A stretch of 64,000 nt of DNA, taken from NCBI RefSeq assembly GCF_019345465.1, contig NZ_JAHKRC010000020.1, forward strand, positions 1 to 64,000, given 5' to 3'. Shown here piece by piece: positions 25,502 to 34,560 of this stretch (positions are counted from its first letter, which is position 1; each line of letters opens with the position of its first letter). The stretch comes from Pseudomonas sp. NKUCC02_KPG (GTDB lineage: Bacteria; Pseudomonadota; Gammaproteobacteria; Pseudomonadales; Pseudomonadaceae). Under the pieces are notes generated by a model. The model was given only the letters and a program-made list of their open reading frames with translations, did no database searches and was not told the origin of the DNA. The translations under genes were made by a program, and so were the position numbers.

Positions 25502-26107
25502 ATGTCACGCGCCCAATGCCCTCGCTGCTTGCGCCCGCAGTCGCACTGTTTGTGCGACTTGATTCCACACCTCGACAGTCGCACCCGTGTGTTGCTGTTA
25601 CAGCATCCGAGCGAGGTCAATCATGCGCTGAACACTGCACGGCTGGCGGCGCTGGGTTTGATCAATGCCGAGTTGCTGGTGGGCGAAGTGTTTGAGGATC
25701 TGGACAGGTTGCTCAACCCGCCGGGGTATCAGGCGCGGTTGTTGTTCCCGGGGGATGATGCACAGTTGCTCCAGGCGAGCACTGCGCCAGGCGAAAGCCT
25801 GCCATTACTGCTGGTAGTGCCGGACGGAACGTGGCGCAAGGCCCGCAAGTTGTTGCACCTCAACCCTCTGCTGGCACAGTTGCCACGGGTCACGCTGCCC
25901 GAAGGTGCGGTGTCGCGCTACCGACTGCGCAAAGCGCCGGGGCCGGGCGCCTTGTCGACCCTGGAAGCCATCGTGCAGGCGCTGGAGATCCTGGAGCCGC
26001 CCATGTCGTTTGTGTCGTTGCTGCGCCCGTTCGAGGCGTTGATCGAAGGGCAGATCGAAGCAATGGGCGCTGAAACCTATCTGAAAAATCACGGGGACAA
26101 GTCGTAA
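25502..26107 (+). CDS. DTW-domain tRNA-uridine aminocarboxypropyltransferase
   Basis: A 201-residue member of the DTW/TDD family, which transfers the aminocarboxypropyl group of SAM to a tRNA uridine (acp3U). It shows the N-terminal zinc-type cluster CPRCLRPQSHCLCD, the segment LLLQHPSEVNHALNTARL and the DGTW motif in VVPDGTWRKARKL, then SRYRLRKAPGPGALSTLEA. I take the ATG at 25502; a TTG at 25481 overlaps the LysR stop. The nearness to gbuR (18 bp) suggests read-through, but no functional link is evident. Confidence 0.88.
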   Translation: MSRAQCPRCLRPQSHCLCDLIPHLDSRTRVLLLQHPSEVNHALNTARLAALGLINAELLVGEVFEDLDRLLNPPGYQARLLFPGDDAQLLQASTAPGESLPLLLVVPDGTWRKARKLLHLNPLLAQLPRVTLPEGAVSRYRLRKAPGPGALSTLEAIVQALEILEPPMSFVSLLRPFEALIEGQIEAMGAETYLKNHGDKS

Positions 26108-26110
26108 CGT

Positions 26111-26195
26111 GTGGGAGCGGGCTTGCTCGCGATGCAGGCGGCGGGGTATGTCAGGGAGGCAGGGTTGATGCGATCGCGAGCAAGCCCGCTCCCAC
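26111..26195. repeat. REP pair (family 1, REPIN)
   Basis: GTGGGAGCGGGCTTGCTCGC at 26111 and its exact complement ending at 26195, with 41 bp between them. It fills the gap between the convergent DTW and ybaN genes and is likely to serve as a bidirectional terminator. Confidence 0.85.
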
Positions 26196-26202
26196 AAAGG
26201 TT

Positions 26203-26601
26203 TCAGGGTTTTTCGAGGGTTTTTTGACGCAGGATGTAAATGCTCACCAGCACCGCGCTGGTCAGCATGAACCCCCGTGCCCAGGGTAAAGGCACCAGAT
26301 AACACGACACGCCGATACTCAACCACATCAGGCCGATGGCGTAGACCTTGCCTTTGAGCGGGATGCCGTTGCCATCAAGGTAGTCGCGGATCCACGGCCC
26401 GAGTCGAGGGTGTTCGACCAGCCAGTGATAAAAGCGCGGCGAGCTGCGGGCAAAGCACGCGGCAGCCAGTAGCAGAAAGGGCGTTGTGGGCAGGACAGGG
26501 AGGAAGATGCCGATCACTCCCAATGCCACGCTCAGCCAGCCGATGGCAAACAGAACGTGGCGCAGCAACCGCGAACGGTTGCCGAAATCGGGAGGTGTCA
26601 C
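26203..26601 (-). CDS. YbaN family (DUF454) inner-membrane protein
   Basis: A 132-residue membrane protein with three to four helices. The core GVIGIFLPVLPTTPFLLLAAACFARSSPRFYHWL is the DUF454 signature and includes the FLPxLPTTPF motif. The function of the family is unknown. It lies 4 bp after the UPF0149 gene on the same strand, so both are probably co-transcribed. Confidence 0.9.
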   Translation of the reverse strand: MTPPDFGNRSRLLRHVLFAIGWLSVALGVIGIFLPVLPTTPFLLLAAACFARSSPRFYHWLVEHPRLGPWIRDYLDGNGIPLKGKVYAIGLMWLSIGVSCYLVPLPWARGFMLTSAVLVSIYILRQKTLEKP

Positions 26602-26605
26602 TGAA

Positions 26606-27193
26606 TCAGTGGTGACGTGGCTTGAGGATCGCAGGCTTTTCGTCCGGCGCCTGGCACAGCAGGTACAGGGCAGTCAGCGCTTCCGGGATCTGGACGATCA
26701 TGTCGTCCATCAGGTTGGCATCCTTGGCGATGTCTTCGAACTCAGGCTGATCATCGAACAGGCCCGAACCCACCATGATGGGCAGCAGCATTTCGCTGAC
26801 TTCTTCTTCAGCGGTTTCGAACCAGGCGGCTTCGCGCATGAATACGCCTTCCATGAAGCCTACACACCAGCCGCGCAGGTCGGAATCATCCGGCTCGTCG
26901 CCCAGGTCCAGGTCGCATGGCAGTTCGAACTCTTCATCGGACGCCAGTTGGCGGGCGATGTGAGCCTTGAGCTGGATCAGCGTGCCTTCGATTTCGGCGC
27001 GCTGGGCGTCGTCTTTGTAATGCGGGGCTTCGGAGAAGATTGCGTCGATCCACTCACGCTCAGGAACTTCTTCGGAGCAAATGGACAGGGCAGTCAGATA
27101 GCCGTGGGTGGCCACGTAGTCCAGCGCCTCGTCATGCAGCTCGTCGGCGTCGAGGAAGGCTTGCAGGCGGGTTAGTTGCTCAGCGAAGGACAT
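26606..27193 (-). CDS. UPF0149 / YecA-family protein
   Basis: A 195-residue acidic cytosolic protein of the YecA family (PF03695), recognised by the block LRGWCVGFMEGVFMREAAWF (about 121-140) and the helical N-terminal DADELHDEALDYVATHGYLTALSI. The C-terminal SEC-C zinc motif of longer YecA proteins is absent, which is normal for the shorter subgroup. Function unknown. It heads a two-gene unit with ybaN. Confidence 0.88.
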   Translation of the reverse strand: MSFAEQLTRLQAFLDADELHDEALDYVATHGYLTALSICSEEVPEREWIDAIFSEAPHYKDDAQRAEIEGTLIQLKAHIARQLASDEEFELPCDLDLGDEPDDSDLRGWCVGFMEGVFMREAAWFETAEEEVSEMLLPIMVGSGLFDDQPEFEDIAKDANLMDDMIVQIPEALTALYLLCQAPDEKPAILKPRHH

Positions 27194-27462
27194 TAAGTGC
27201 TACCTAGTAAATAAACGATAGTGAATTCTAGGCTTTCTTGAGCTTCCAAGCCAGTCGCAGGGCACATTTGCCATCAGTTCCCGGTTATCGGTGTTGCAAT
27301 TACACAACCCGCAGCGGGGGAGTGCTCGGGTATACTGCCGCGTTTTGTGATGCCCTGCGTCAAATGTAGCGCACCGGTGGCCAGTGCCCGAACCTTTTCA
27401 AGGTTTGCGGCCGTGCCGGATCGCGCTGGCGCAGGGGTGTTTCGGCGATTTCTGGAGTTTCT

Positions 27463-29592
27463 ATGCTCGAACAGGCTCAACGCGTACTCAAAGACATCTT
27501 CGGCTACGACAGTTTCCGTGGCCGTCAGGGTGACATCATTGAGCGCGTGGCCAGTGGCGGTGACGCCTTGGTGCTGATGCCTACCGGCGGCGGCAAATCC
27601 CTGTGCTTCCAGGTACCGGCATTGTTGCGCGATGGCCTGGCCGTGGTGGTTTCGCCGTTGATCGCCCTGATGGACGATCAGGTGGCAACCCTTGAAGAAC
27701 TCGGGGTGGCGGCTGCGGCCCTGAACTCGACCCTCAGCGCCGAACAGCAGCGTGATCTGGCCAACCGCATCAAGCGCGGTGAGGTCAAAATGCTCTACCT
27801 GGCGCCCGAGCGTCTGGTACAGCCGCGCATGATGGCGTTTTTGCAGAGCCTGGACATCGCCCTGTTTGCCATTGACGAAGCCCACTGCGTATCGCAGTGG
27901 GGCCACGATTTCCGTCCGGAATACCTGCAACTGGGCCAGCTGGCCGAAGTGTTCCCCAATGTGCCGCGTATCGCCCTGACCGCCACGGCAGACAAACGCA
28001 CCCGCGAAGAAATCGTTACCCGTCTGCATTTGCAGAACGCCGAACGCTTTCTGTCGAGTTTTGACCGCCCCAACATTTTTTATCGCATCGTGCCTAAAGA
28101 GCAGCCGCGCAAGCAGTTGCTGGCGTTCCTCTCGGAGCGACGCAGCGACGCGGGCATCGTGTATTGCCTGTCGCGCAAAAAGGTCGATGAAGTGGCGAAG
28201 TTTCTGTGCGAGCAGGGCTTCCCGGCCTTGCCGTATCACGCCGGTTTGCCGAGTGATACCCGGGCCGCCAACCAGAAGCGCTTCCTCAACGAGGAGGGGC
28301 TGATCATGGTGGCGACCATCGCGTTTGGCATGGGGATCGATAAATCCAACGTACGTTTTGTCGCGCACCTCGATTTGCCCAAGTCCCTTGAAGCTTATTA
28401 CCAGGAAACCGGTCGGGCAGGGCGTGATGGCCTGCCGGCTGATGCTTGGATGGCCTACGGTCTGCAAGACGTGGTGATGCTCAAGCAAATGCTGCAAAAC
28501 TCCGAGGGCGATGAGCGACACAAGCGTCTGGAGCACCACAAGCTCGATGCCATGCTGTCGTTGTGCGAAGAAACCCGCTGCCGTCGTCAGACCCTGCTCG
28601 CGTATTTTGATGAAGACATGCCGCAGCCTTGCGGGCATTGCGATAACTGCGTGGATGGCGTTCAAACCTGGGATGCCACCGAGCCTGCACGTCAGGCACT
28701 TTCGACGATTTATCGTACGGGCCAGCGTTATGGCACCGGGCACTTGATCGACGTGTTGCTGGGTCGAGAAAACGAAAAAACCCGCAGCATGGGTCATCAA
28801 CACCTGTCCGTATTCGGTGTTGGCAAAGACCGCAGCGAAGGCGAATGGCGCACGCTGTTCCGCCAGCTGGTAGCCCGTGGCCTGGCCGACATTGATATTG
28901 AAGGCTATGGCGGCTTGCGGTTGAGCGACACCTGTCGCCCGTTGCTGCGTGGCGAAGTGACCCTGGAACTGCGTCGCGAGCTCAAGCCGCAAACTTCGGT
29001 CAAGAGCAGTTCTGCCAGTCCGGCCAGTCAATTGGTGCGCGGCGAAGAGCGCGAGCAGTGGGAAGCCCTGCGTGCGTTGCGGCGCAAGTTGGCCGAAGAA
29101 CACGGCGTGCCGCCTTACGTCATCTTCCCCGACTCAACCCTGCTCGAAATGTTGCGCAGCCAGCCGACTTCCTTGTCCGAGATGGCAACGGTCAGCGGTG
29201 TGGGCGCGCGCAAGCTGGAGCGTTACGGCGAGGCGTTCCTCGAAGTGCTGGGCGGGCAGGCCGAAACGCCAAAAGTGGTGGCCGATATCCGTCACGAGCT
29301 GATCAGCCTGGCCCGGGCCGGCATGACTCCGTTGCAGATCAGCGGGCAATTGCAGTGTTCTGAAAAGAATGTTTACACAATGTTGGCCGAGGCCATTGGT
29401 CGTCAGGAGCTTTCGCTGGAACAGGCGCTGGACTTGCCTGAAGACCTGATGGAAGAAGTGCAGGATGCGTTCCTGGATGGTGAAGGTGAATTGCCGAGCG
29501 TGGCCAGCATCGCCGAGCAGTTCAAGGGCCGTGTACCGGAAGGTGTGCTGTATTGCGTACGTGCAGCGCTGCAATCTGAGTTTGAAATGTGA
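27463..29592 (+). CDS. recQ: ATP-dependent DNA helicase RecQ
   Basis: A 709-residue 3'-5' helicase for recombination and replication-fork repair. Helicase motifs include [16 protein letters not shown] (Walker A), DEAH (in [20 protein letters not shown]) and the motif VI run [11 protein letters not shown]. The zinc-binding RQC region has the Cys cluster [10 protein letters not shown]...CGHCDNC (about 375-400). An HRDC domain follows (about 525-605). About 100 further residues form a C-terminal helical domain, making it longer than E. coli RecQ (about 610). A -10-like TATACT lies at 27331-27336. Monocistronic. Confidence 0.95.
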   Translation: MLEQAQRVLKDIFGYDSFRGRQGDIIERVASGGDALVLMPTGGGKSLCFQVPALLRDGLAVVVSPLIALMDDQVATLEELGVAAAALNSTLSAEQQRDLANRIKRGEVKMLYLAPERLVQPRMMAFLQSLDIALFAIDEAHCVSQWGHDFRPEYLQLGQLAEVFPNVPRIALTATADKRTREEIVTRLHLQNAERFLSSFDRPNIFYRIVPKEQPRKQLLAFLSERRSDAGIVYCLSRKKVDEVAKFLCEQGFPALPYHAGLPSDTRAANQKRFLNEEGLIMVATIAFGMGIDKSNVRFVAHLDLPKSLEAYYQETGRAGRDGLPADAWMAYGLQDVVMLKQMLQNSEGDERHKRLEHHKLDAMLSLCEETRCRRQTLLAYFDEDMPQPCGHCDNCVDGVQTWDATEPARQALSTIYRTGQRYGTGHLIDVLLGRENEKTRSMGHQHLSVFGVGKDRSEGEWRTLFRQLVARGLADIDIEGYGGLRLSDTCRPLLRGEVTLELRRELKPQTSVKSSSASPASQLVRGEEREQWEALRALRRKLAEEHGVPPYVIFPDSTLLEMLRSQPTSLSEMATVSGVGARKLERYGEAFLEVLGGQAETPKVVADIRHELISLARAGMTPLQISGQLQCSEKNVYTMLAEAIGRQELSLEQALDLPEDLMEEVQDAFLDGEGELPSVASIAEQFKGRVPEGVLYCVRAALQSEFEM

Positions 29593-29711
29593 CCATGTTG
29601 CTGATTTTGTAACGATTGATTGACTTGCACCTCTTGCCTATGAGCAAGCGGCATGCTTAGCTGACTAATAATTAGCTTCACTCTATTTTCAGTCTAATCA
29701 TCGAGTTTTTT

Positions 29712-30146
29712 ATGCCGTTAACCGATCAGCACCGTTTTGGTATGCAACTGGCCCAAATGTCTCGTGGCTGGCGTGCCGAGCTGGATCGTCGTCTTGCCGG
29801 TCTGGGGTTGTCCCAGGCGCGTTGGCTGGTGCTCTTGCATCTGGCCCGCTTTGACGAAGCGCCGACTCAGCGCGAACTGGCCCAAAGTGTTGGCGTTGAA
29901 GGTCCGACCCTTGCTCGTTTGCTCGACAGCCTTGAAGCCCAGGGCCTGGTTCAGCGTCACTCGGTGGTTGAAGACCGTCGCGCCAAGAAAATCGTCCTGA
30001 GTGATTCTGCCCGTCCGTTGATCGAGCAGATCGAAGCCATCGCCACGGCGTTGCGCCAGGAGCTGTTTGTGGGTATCGATGAAGAAGAGCAGCGCATTTG
30101 CCTGCGCGTCCACAAGCGCATTCTGGATAACCTCGAGAAGAACTGA
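29712..30146 (+). CDS. MarR/SlyA-family transcriptional regulator
   Basis: A 144-residue winged-helix regulator of the MarR type: helix-turn-helix QRELAQSVGVEGPTLARLLDSLEAQGLVQR (about 52-82) and the wing VVEDRRAKKIVLSDSARPLI. It resembles SlyA-like regulators in size and in the N-terminal QLAQMSRGWRAELDRRLAGLGLSQARWLVL. It lies alone between recQ and a REP pair, with no obvious target gene beside it. Confidence 0.88.
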   Translation: MPLTDQHRFGMQLAQMSRGWRAELDRRLAGLGLSQARWLVLLHLARFDEAPTQRELAQSVGVEGPTLARLLDSLEAQGLVQRHSVVEDRRAKKIVLSDSARPLIEQIEAIATALRQELFVGIDEEEQRICLRVHKRILDNLEKN

Positions 30147-30155
30147 TGTAGACCT

Positions 30156-30241
30156 GTGGGAGCGGGCTTGCTCGCGATGCAGGCGGCGTGGTGCATCCGG
30201 GTGGCCGCGTCGATGCAATCGCGGGCAAGCCCGGCTTCCAC
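30156..30241. repeat. REP pair (family 1, REPIN)
   Basis: GTGGGAGCGGGCTTGCTCGC at 30156 pairs with the slightly altered TCGCGGGCAAGCCCGGCTTC ending near 30241. A third partial half GTGGGCGGGCTTG lies at 30268-30280 at the very end of the phospholipase gene. It is between convergent genes. Confidence 0.8.
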
Positions 30242-30280
30242 AAGTTCTGTGCTGTTTACAGCTCTCTGTGGGCGGGCTTG

Positions 30281-32464
30281 TCAGAACGTCTGCCCCAGGT
30301 TCAGATACAACGCTTTTTGGTCATCATCGTTAAAGCCATAGCTGAAGTTCAGCGGGCCCAGCGGTGTGTCGAAGCCGATAAAAATACTCGCCGCATTGAT
30401 ATAGCCGCTGTCGAACTCGTTGTCGTTGTTCCAGGCGCGCCCGCGCTCCAGCGAGGCACCGGCATACAGCGGGAAATCAAACGGCAGATACGAGCGCGGT
30501 GTGAGGCGACGATAGTACACGGCCCGCATCAGGCTGATGTTCTGCCCCGAGATCCCGTCCTCCCTGAACCCGGACAATTGCCGTGCTCCGCCCAGCAGGA
30601 AGCTGGAGGTCACCACATTGGCCTTGTCCAGCGTGCGCCCGTAGCGCCCGCCCAGAATCCAGGTGTCGGGCCCTGAACTCAGGGCCTTGTCCAGATTGAA
30701 CTCCCACTGACGATAACGCTCATCCGAGCCAAGCCCCGGTTCGAATTGGCGCACGCTCAGGCTGATGTCTTCACCCGAATGGGGGAAGTACACGTTATCC
30801 AGAGAGTCGAAGGAGTATTTCAGGTCGTAGAAGCCTTCGTTGAAGCTGGTACTTGGCAAGTCACGTTCCCCAATTCGCACGTCGGCCTTGCCCCATGCCT
30901 CGCCCACTCCCAGACGGATCTCGCCGCTGTTGCCGATTTGACGACCAAAATTGAGGCCAAAACCGTAACGCTCAAGTCGGTATTCGGCAATGGGGTCGTT
31001 GTCGAGGATGGCTTCCACGTTTTGTGACTGGGCGTTGATGTAGGGCGCAACGAAGTAGCGCGATCCCGCATCCAGCGGCTGGTAAAACTCGCTGTACAGC
31101 TCTTGCTTGTCGCCAATCTGCACCCGCGTCAGCCACTCTGCGCCCAGGGTATTGATGCCGTTGATGCGGTAACTGGCGCCGATATTGAATGCGCTGTCGC
31201 CGCGCATATCGTCAGACAGGTTCAGTCCCAGGCGCAGATAGTCGGTACCGCTGCGTTTGCCGCGGGCGCTGATCACCAGGGTGCGATCCTTGCCCTTGTG
31301 CACCACGCGGTATTGCACCTGATCGAAGTAGTCCAGCCCGTACAGCGTGCCCATGTCCCGTTGCAGGCGGCCCAGGTCCAGCGGTTCGCCAATGGGTTGG
31401 CGAATGTAATAGCGGATCACCGAGTCGCCGATTTTAGAGTCGTTTTCGATCCTGATCGCGGTAATGACCGGGGTGCGCTCTTCGGGGGAGCGGGCCTCGG
31501 CCAACTGAGTGCTGGAGTCATGGCGCAAGCTGGCCAGGCGTTTTTCGAGAATCTGTGTGGCGCGGTAGCCGGCGTTGATGATGTCTTGAGAGCGACCAAA
31601 ATCAGTGGCGCCATAACTGGCCAGTGCGGGCTGGATCAGGATGTCATCGGGCTTGAGTGACGCAAGCTGTATCTCGGAGTTGCTGCGGGTCATCAGGGTG
31701 ATGGACTGATTGAGGATGTCGAACACGGTATTGAGTTGTTTGCGCCCGCGAAGGGGGGTGCCGATATCCACCACGATGACCATGTCCACGCCCATCTCGC
31801 GGGCCACATCCACGGGAATATTGTCGACCATGCCACCGTCAACCAGCAGTTGGCCGTTGATCTCAACCGGGGCGAACACCGCCGGGATCGACATGCTGGC
31901 GCGGATCACCTGGGGTAGATGGCCTTTGCGAAACACCACCTTTTCACCATTGACGATATCAGTGGCGACGGCGCGGAACGGGATCGGCAGCTTGTCGAAA
32001 TCACGGATGTCGCTGCTGTGGGCCAGCAGGCTTTCGAGCAGTAACGCCAGGTTCTGGCCCTGAATCACGCCCAATGGCAGACCCAGACTGCCATCATCAC
32101 GGAAACTGAGTTGCTGTTTGACCAGAAAGTCACGGTCGTCCTGCTTGCGCCGGAACGGTACGTCTTCGCGGGCCGGGGCATCTGACAGGGCTTCTTGCCA
32201 GTCGATACCCAGCGCGAGCTTTTCCAGCTCATCGATCTTGTAGCCCGAGGCATACAGGCCGCCGATCACCGCTCCCATGCTGGTCCCCGCGATGGCATCG
32301 ATCTGGATGCCTTGCTCTTCAAGGGCCTTGAGTACGCCGACGTGGGCCAGACCGCGGGCCGCCCCTCCGGACAGCACCAGGCCGATTTTGGGCTTGCCCG
32401 CTTCGGCGGCAAACAGCACCAGGGGACATAAACACAGGAGTAAACAGCTCAGCAGGCGGCGCAT
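30281..32464 (-). CDS. plpD: PlpD-type patatin-like phospholipase autotransporter (type Vd)
   Basis: A 727-residue protein: signal peptide (about 1-20), a patatin lipase domain (about 24-310) with GGAARG oxyanion loop, catalytic Ser62 in GTSMG and Asp209 in DGGMVDNIP, then a POTRA-like region (about 330-410) and a 16-stranded outer-membrane barrel ending in Phe (LYLNLGQTF). This is the layout of P. aeruginosa PlpD, which displays its lipase domain at the cell surface. The start is the second of two adjacent ATG codons (AGAG 7 bp upstream); the first at 32467 is equally possible. Confidence 0.9.
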   Translation of the reverse strand: MRRLLSCLLLCLCPLVLFAAEAGKPKIGLVLSGGAARGLAHVGVLKALEEQGIQIDAIAGTSMGAVIGGLYASGYKIDELEKLALGIDWQEALSDAPAREDVPFRRKQDDRDFLVKQQLSFRDDGSLGLPLGVIQGQNLALLLESLLAHSSDIRDFDKLPIPFRAVATDIVNGEKVVFRKGHLPQVIRASMSIPAVFAPVEINGQLLVDGGMVDNIPVDVAREMGVDMVIVVDIGTPLRGRKQLNTVFDILNQSITLMTRSNSEIQLASLKPDDILIQPALASYGATDFGRSQDIINAGYRATQILEKRLASLRHDSSTQLAEARSPEERTPVITAIRIENDSKIGDSVIRYYIRQPIGEPLDLGRLQRDMGTLYGLDYFDQVQYRVVHKGKDRTLVISARGKRSGTDYLRLGLNLSDDMRGDSAFNIGASYRINGINTLGAEWLTRVQIGDKQELYSEFYQPLDAGSRYFVAPYINAQSQNVEAILDNDPIAEYRLERYGFGLNFGRQIGNSGEIRLGVGEAWGKADVRIGERDLPSTSFNEGFYDLKYSFDSLDNVYFPHSGEDISLSVRQFEPGLGSDERYRQWEFNLDKALSSGPDTWILGGRYGRTLDKANVVTSSFLLGGARQLSGFREDGISGQNISLMRAVYYRRLTPRSYLPFDFPLYAGASLERGRAWNNDNEFDSGYINAASIFIGFDTPLGPLNFSYGFNDDDQKALYLNLGQTF

Positions 32465-32534
32465 CATGAATCTCTGGGCAAGCGACAAAGGCGGCTATTA
32501 TAGCGGCGCCTTTCCTACAAGAGCCTTTGAAATC

Positions 32535-32822
32535 ATGCCGTCGAACAAACCCGAAGTTGTCATCACCTACTGCACCCAATGCCAGTGGCTGCTGCGTGCT
32601 GCCTGGCTGGCTCAAGAGTTGCTCAGTACTTTTGCCGAAGACCTTGGCCGGGTCGCGCTGGAGCCTGGTACTGGCGGGGTGTTTCGCATCACCTGCGACG
32701 GCGTGCAAATCTGGGAGCGCAAGGCCGATGGCGGCTTTCCCGAGGCCAAGGTGCTCAAGCAGCGGGTTCGCGACCAGATCGACCCGCAGCGCGACCTTGG
32801 GCACAACGACCGGGTTCAGTGA
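32535..32822 (+). CDS. SelT/SelW/SelH family protein (Rdx)
   Basis: A 95-residue thioredoxin-fold redox protein of the SelW-like Rdx family. It starts with VVITYCTQCQWLLRAAWLAQELL, containing the CxxC motif (here Cys in place of selenocysteine) and the typical loop PGTGGVFRITCDGVQIWERKADGGFPEAKVLKQRVRD. The function in bacteria is not settled. It diverges from plpD (72 bp between starts) and overlaps the convergent EamA gene by 7 bp. Confidence 0.9.
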   Translation: MPSNKPEVVITYCTQCQWLLRAAWLAQELLSTFAEDLGRVALEPGTGGVFRITCDGVQIWERKADGGFPEAKVLKQRVRDQIDPQRDLGHNDRVQ

Positions 32823-33706
32823 GCCGCGGCATCCAGCGCGGGCTTGCCTGGAGCGGGGCCGCCGGCCATGCGGCTCGACACCACGATCGCGACAATAATC
32901 AGCAGCCCGCCCAGTAGCATGCGCAGCGAAGGTGTTTCGTGGAACAACAGCCAGGCCAGGGTGATTCCGTAGACCGGCTCCAGGGCAAAGACCACGGCCG
33001 CAGTGCGCGCCTTGATCACGGCGAGGCTGGCGACGAACAGGCTGTGAGCCACGCCCGTGCACAGCACGCCCAGCAGGCAGATCCACAGCCAGTCCAGCGG
33101 TCGGACATCGCTTAGCTGCGGGGCGGCAAATGGAAGCAGGCACAAGGCGACCACCGCGTTTTGCCACATTGCCGCCTGCACGGCGGGTACCCGGCCCGAG
33201 TTGGCCCGGTTGTTCAGTGACAGCAGGGAGAACAGCAGGCCCGAGGCGATCGACCACAGCAGCCCTTCGGTCGCCTGGCTGGCCAGATCAAAACTCGGGG
33301 TGACGAGGATCAGTCCGACGCTGACCAGTACCACCAGAATGATTTCGTTGAGCCGAATGCGTTCGCGAAAAATCAGCCCTTCGAGAATCACCGTGAATGC
33401 CGGAAAACTGGCAAAGCCCAGGGTTGCAATCGCCACCCCGGCGATCTTGACCGAGATAAAAAAACTCACCCAGTGCCCGGCCAGCAGTAAGCCGCTCAAC
33501 AGCAGGTTGCGGGCATCGCGCAGGGTCAGCGTGTACCAGCTGCGTTTGGCCAGACCGGCGAAGCAGACAAGGGCCAGAACCGCAAAGGCGGCGCGGCCAA
33601 AGACGATGATTGCAGCCGAAGCGGCCGCCAGCTTGCCGAATACGCCCGTCAGGCCAAACAGCAAGGCACCGATGTGCAGGGCACCCAAAGCGGTACGCGG
33701 AGTCAT
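32816..33706 (-). CDS. DMT-family (EamA) transporter
   Basis: A 296-residue inner-membrane exporter with two EamA repeats and ten helices; the typical FASFPAFTVILEGLIFRERIRLNE and ALEPVYGITLAWLLFHETPSLRMLLGGLLIIVAIV are visible. The AraC-type gene lies 77 bp upstream on the same strand, so it may regulate this exporter. The substrate is unknown. Confidence 0.86.
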   Translation of the reverse strand: MTPRTALGALHIGALLFGLTGVFGKLAAASAAIIVFGRAAFAVLALVCFAGLAKRSWYTLTLRDARNLLLSGLLLAGHWVSFFISVKIAGVAIATLGFASFPAFTVILEGLIFRERIRLNEIILVVLVSVGLILVTPSFDLASQATEGLLWSIASGLLFSLLSLNNRANSGRVPAVQAAMWQNAVVALCLLPFAAPQLSDVRPLDWLWICLLGVLCTGVAHSLFVASLAVIKARTAAVVFALEPVYGITLAWLLFHETPSLRMLLGGLLIIVAIVVSSRMAGGPAPGKPALDAAAH

Positions 33707-33783
33707 TGCAATCCTTAAATCAATACGGGCAAGGCGTGCAGTCTAAGGGGCGGGGCGGGGAGCTGTCTGTCGTGAGACTGGCG

Positions 33784-34542
33784 TCAGTTGTCGCCAGACT
33801 CGCGGCGCAGTACCGAAGGCGAGGCTCCGAATTCCCGGAGCATGGCGGCTGCAAAAGCGCTTTGTGAACTGTAACCGACGCGGCTGGCGACTTCGCCAAT
33901 GGGCAGGGTGCTGTGGCGTAACAGCGTCAAGCCGCTGTACAGACGGCGTTGGCGAATGTAGTCCATGGGCGTTTGCCCGCTCTCGCTGACAAAGCGACTG
34001 TGCAAGCGGGCGCAGGAAAGACCGGCAATCTGCGCCAGATCTGCAACCTGAAGTGGGTAGGCGGCATTTTGTGCGATGTAGGCATCCATGGCGGCGTAGG
34101 GCAGGCGTCGGGCTTGTGTCTGTTCAGGCGCGAGCGGGTTCAAGCTGGCGAGCAGCAGAATCGCACCTTGGCGGGCAATCAGAGGGTCACTCACAGGACT
34201 GCTGGCCAGCCAGCTCACCAATTGGTGTTGCCTGGGGTCCAGGACCAGGTGACCGGTCGTGTCGAGAAGGCGACGGCTGGCATCGGCGTGCTCGCCCAGG
34301 GTTTGCCCGAGCCAGTTTTGCCCCGGAACGTCGAGCACCAGGCAGTGGCTGCCTTGCGGGCTGCCGCAGGTGTGGTGAGCGCCTGCGGGAATAATGATCA
34401 GATGCTGCTGACGTAACAGGCTGGCGCGTCCGTCCACTTCGAAATCGAGTTTGCCGGACAGACTGATCACCACCTGCGCGTGCTCATGGCTGTGAGCAAT
34501 CACCTCTTGGCGGTAATGACGCAGTGACAGGATTTGGTCCAT
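33784..34542 (-). CDS. AraC-family transcriptional regulator
   Basis: A 252-residue regulator: an N-terminal cupin ligand domain (about 10-90; HEHAQVVISLSGKLDFEVDGR, HLIIIPAGAHHTCGS) and a C-terminal double helix-turn-helix (about 160-248; LQVADLAQIAGLSCARLHSRFVSESGQTPMDYIRQRRL and IGEVASRVGYSSQSAFAAAMLREFGASPSVLRR). The ligand is unknown. It lies directly upstream of the EamA exporter on the same strand, and its start is only 18 bp from the trkH stop. Confidence 0.9.
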   Translation of the reverse strand: MDQILSLRHYRQEVIAHSHEHAQVVISLSGKLDFEVDGRASLLRQQHLIIIPAGAHHTCGSPQGSHCLVLDVPGQNWLGQTLGEHADASRRLLDTTGHLVLDPRQHQLVSWLASSPVSDPLIARQGAILLLASLNPLAPEQTQARRLPYAAMDAYIAQNAAYPLQVADLAQIAGLSCARLHSRFVSESGQTPMDYIRQRRLYSGLTLLRHSTLPIGEVASRVGYSSQSAFAAAMLREFGASPSVLRRESGDN

Positions 34543-34560
34543 GGCGACCTCATGTGTGGA

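Noticed and set aside
27274-29103. A 609-codon open frame antisense to recQ
   Set aside because: Shadow of recQ; no ribosome site, no domain.
30281-30300. Frameshift at the end of the phospholipase gene because a REP half touches it
   Set aside because: The frame closes normally with Phe then stop, as outer-membrane barrels require; the REP half only abuts the stop codon.
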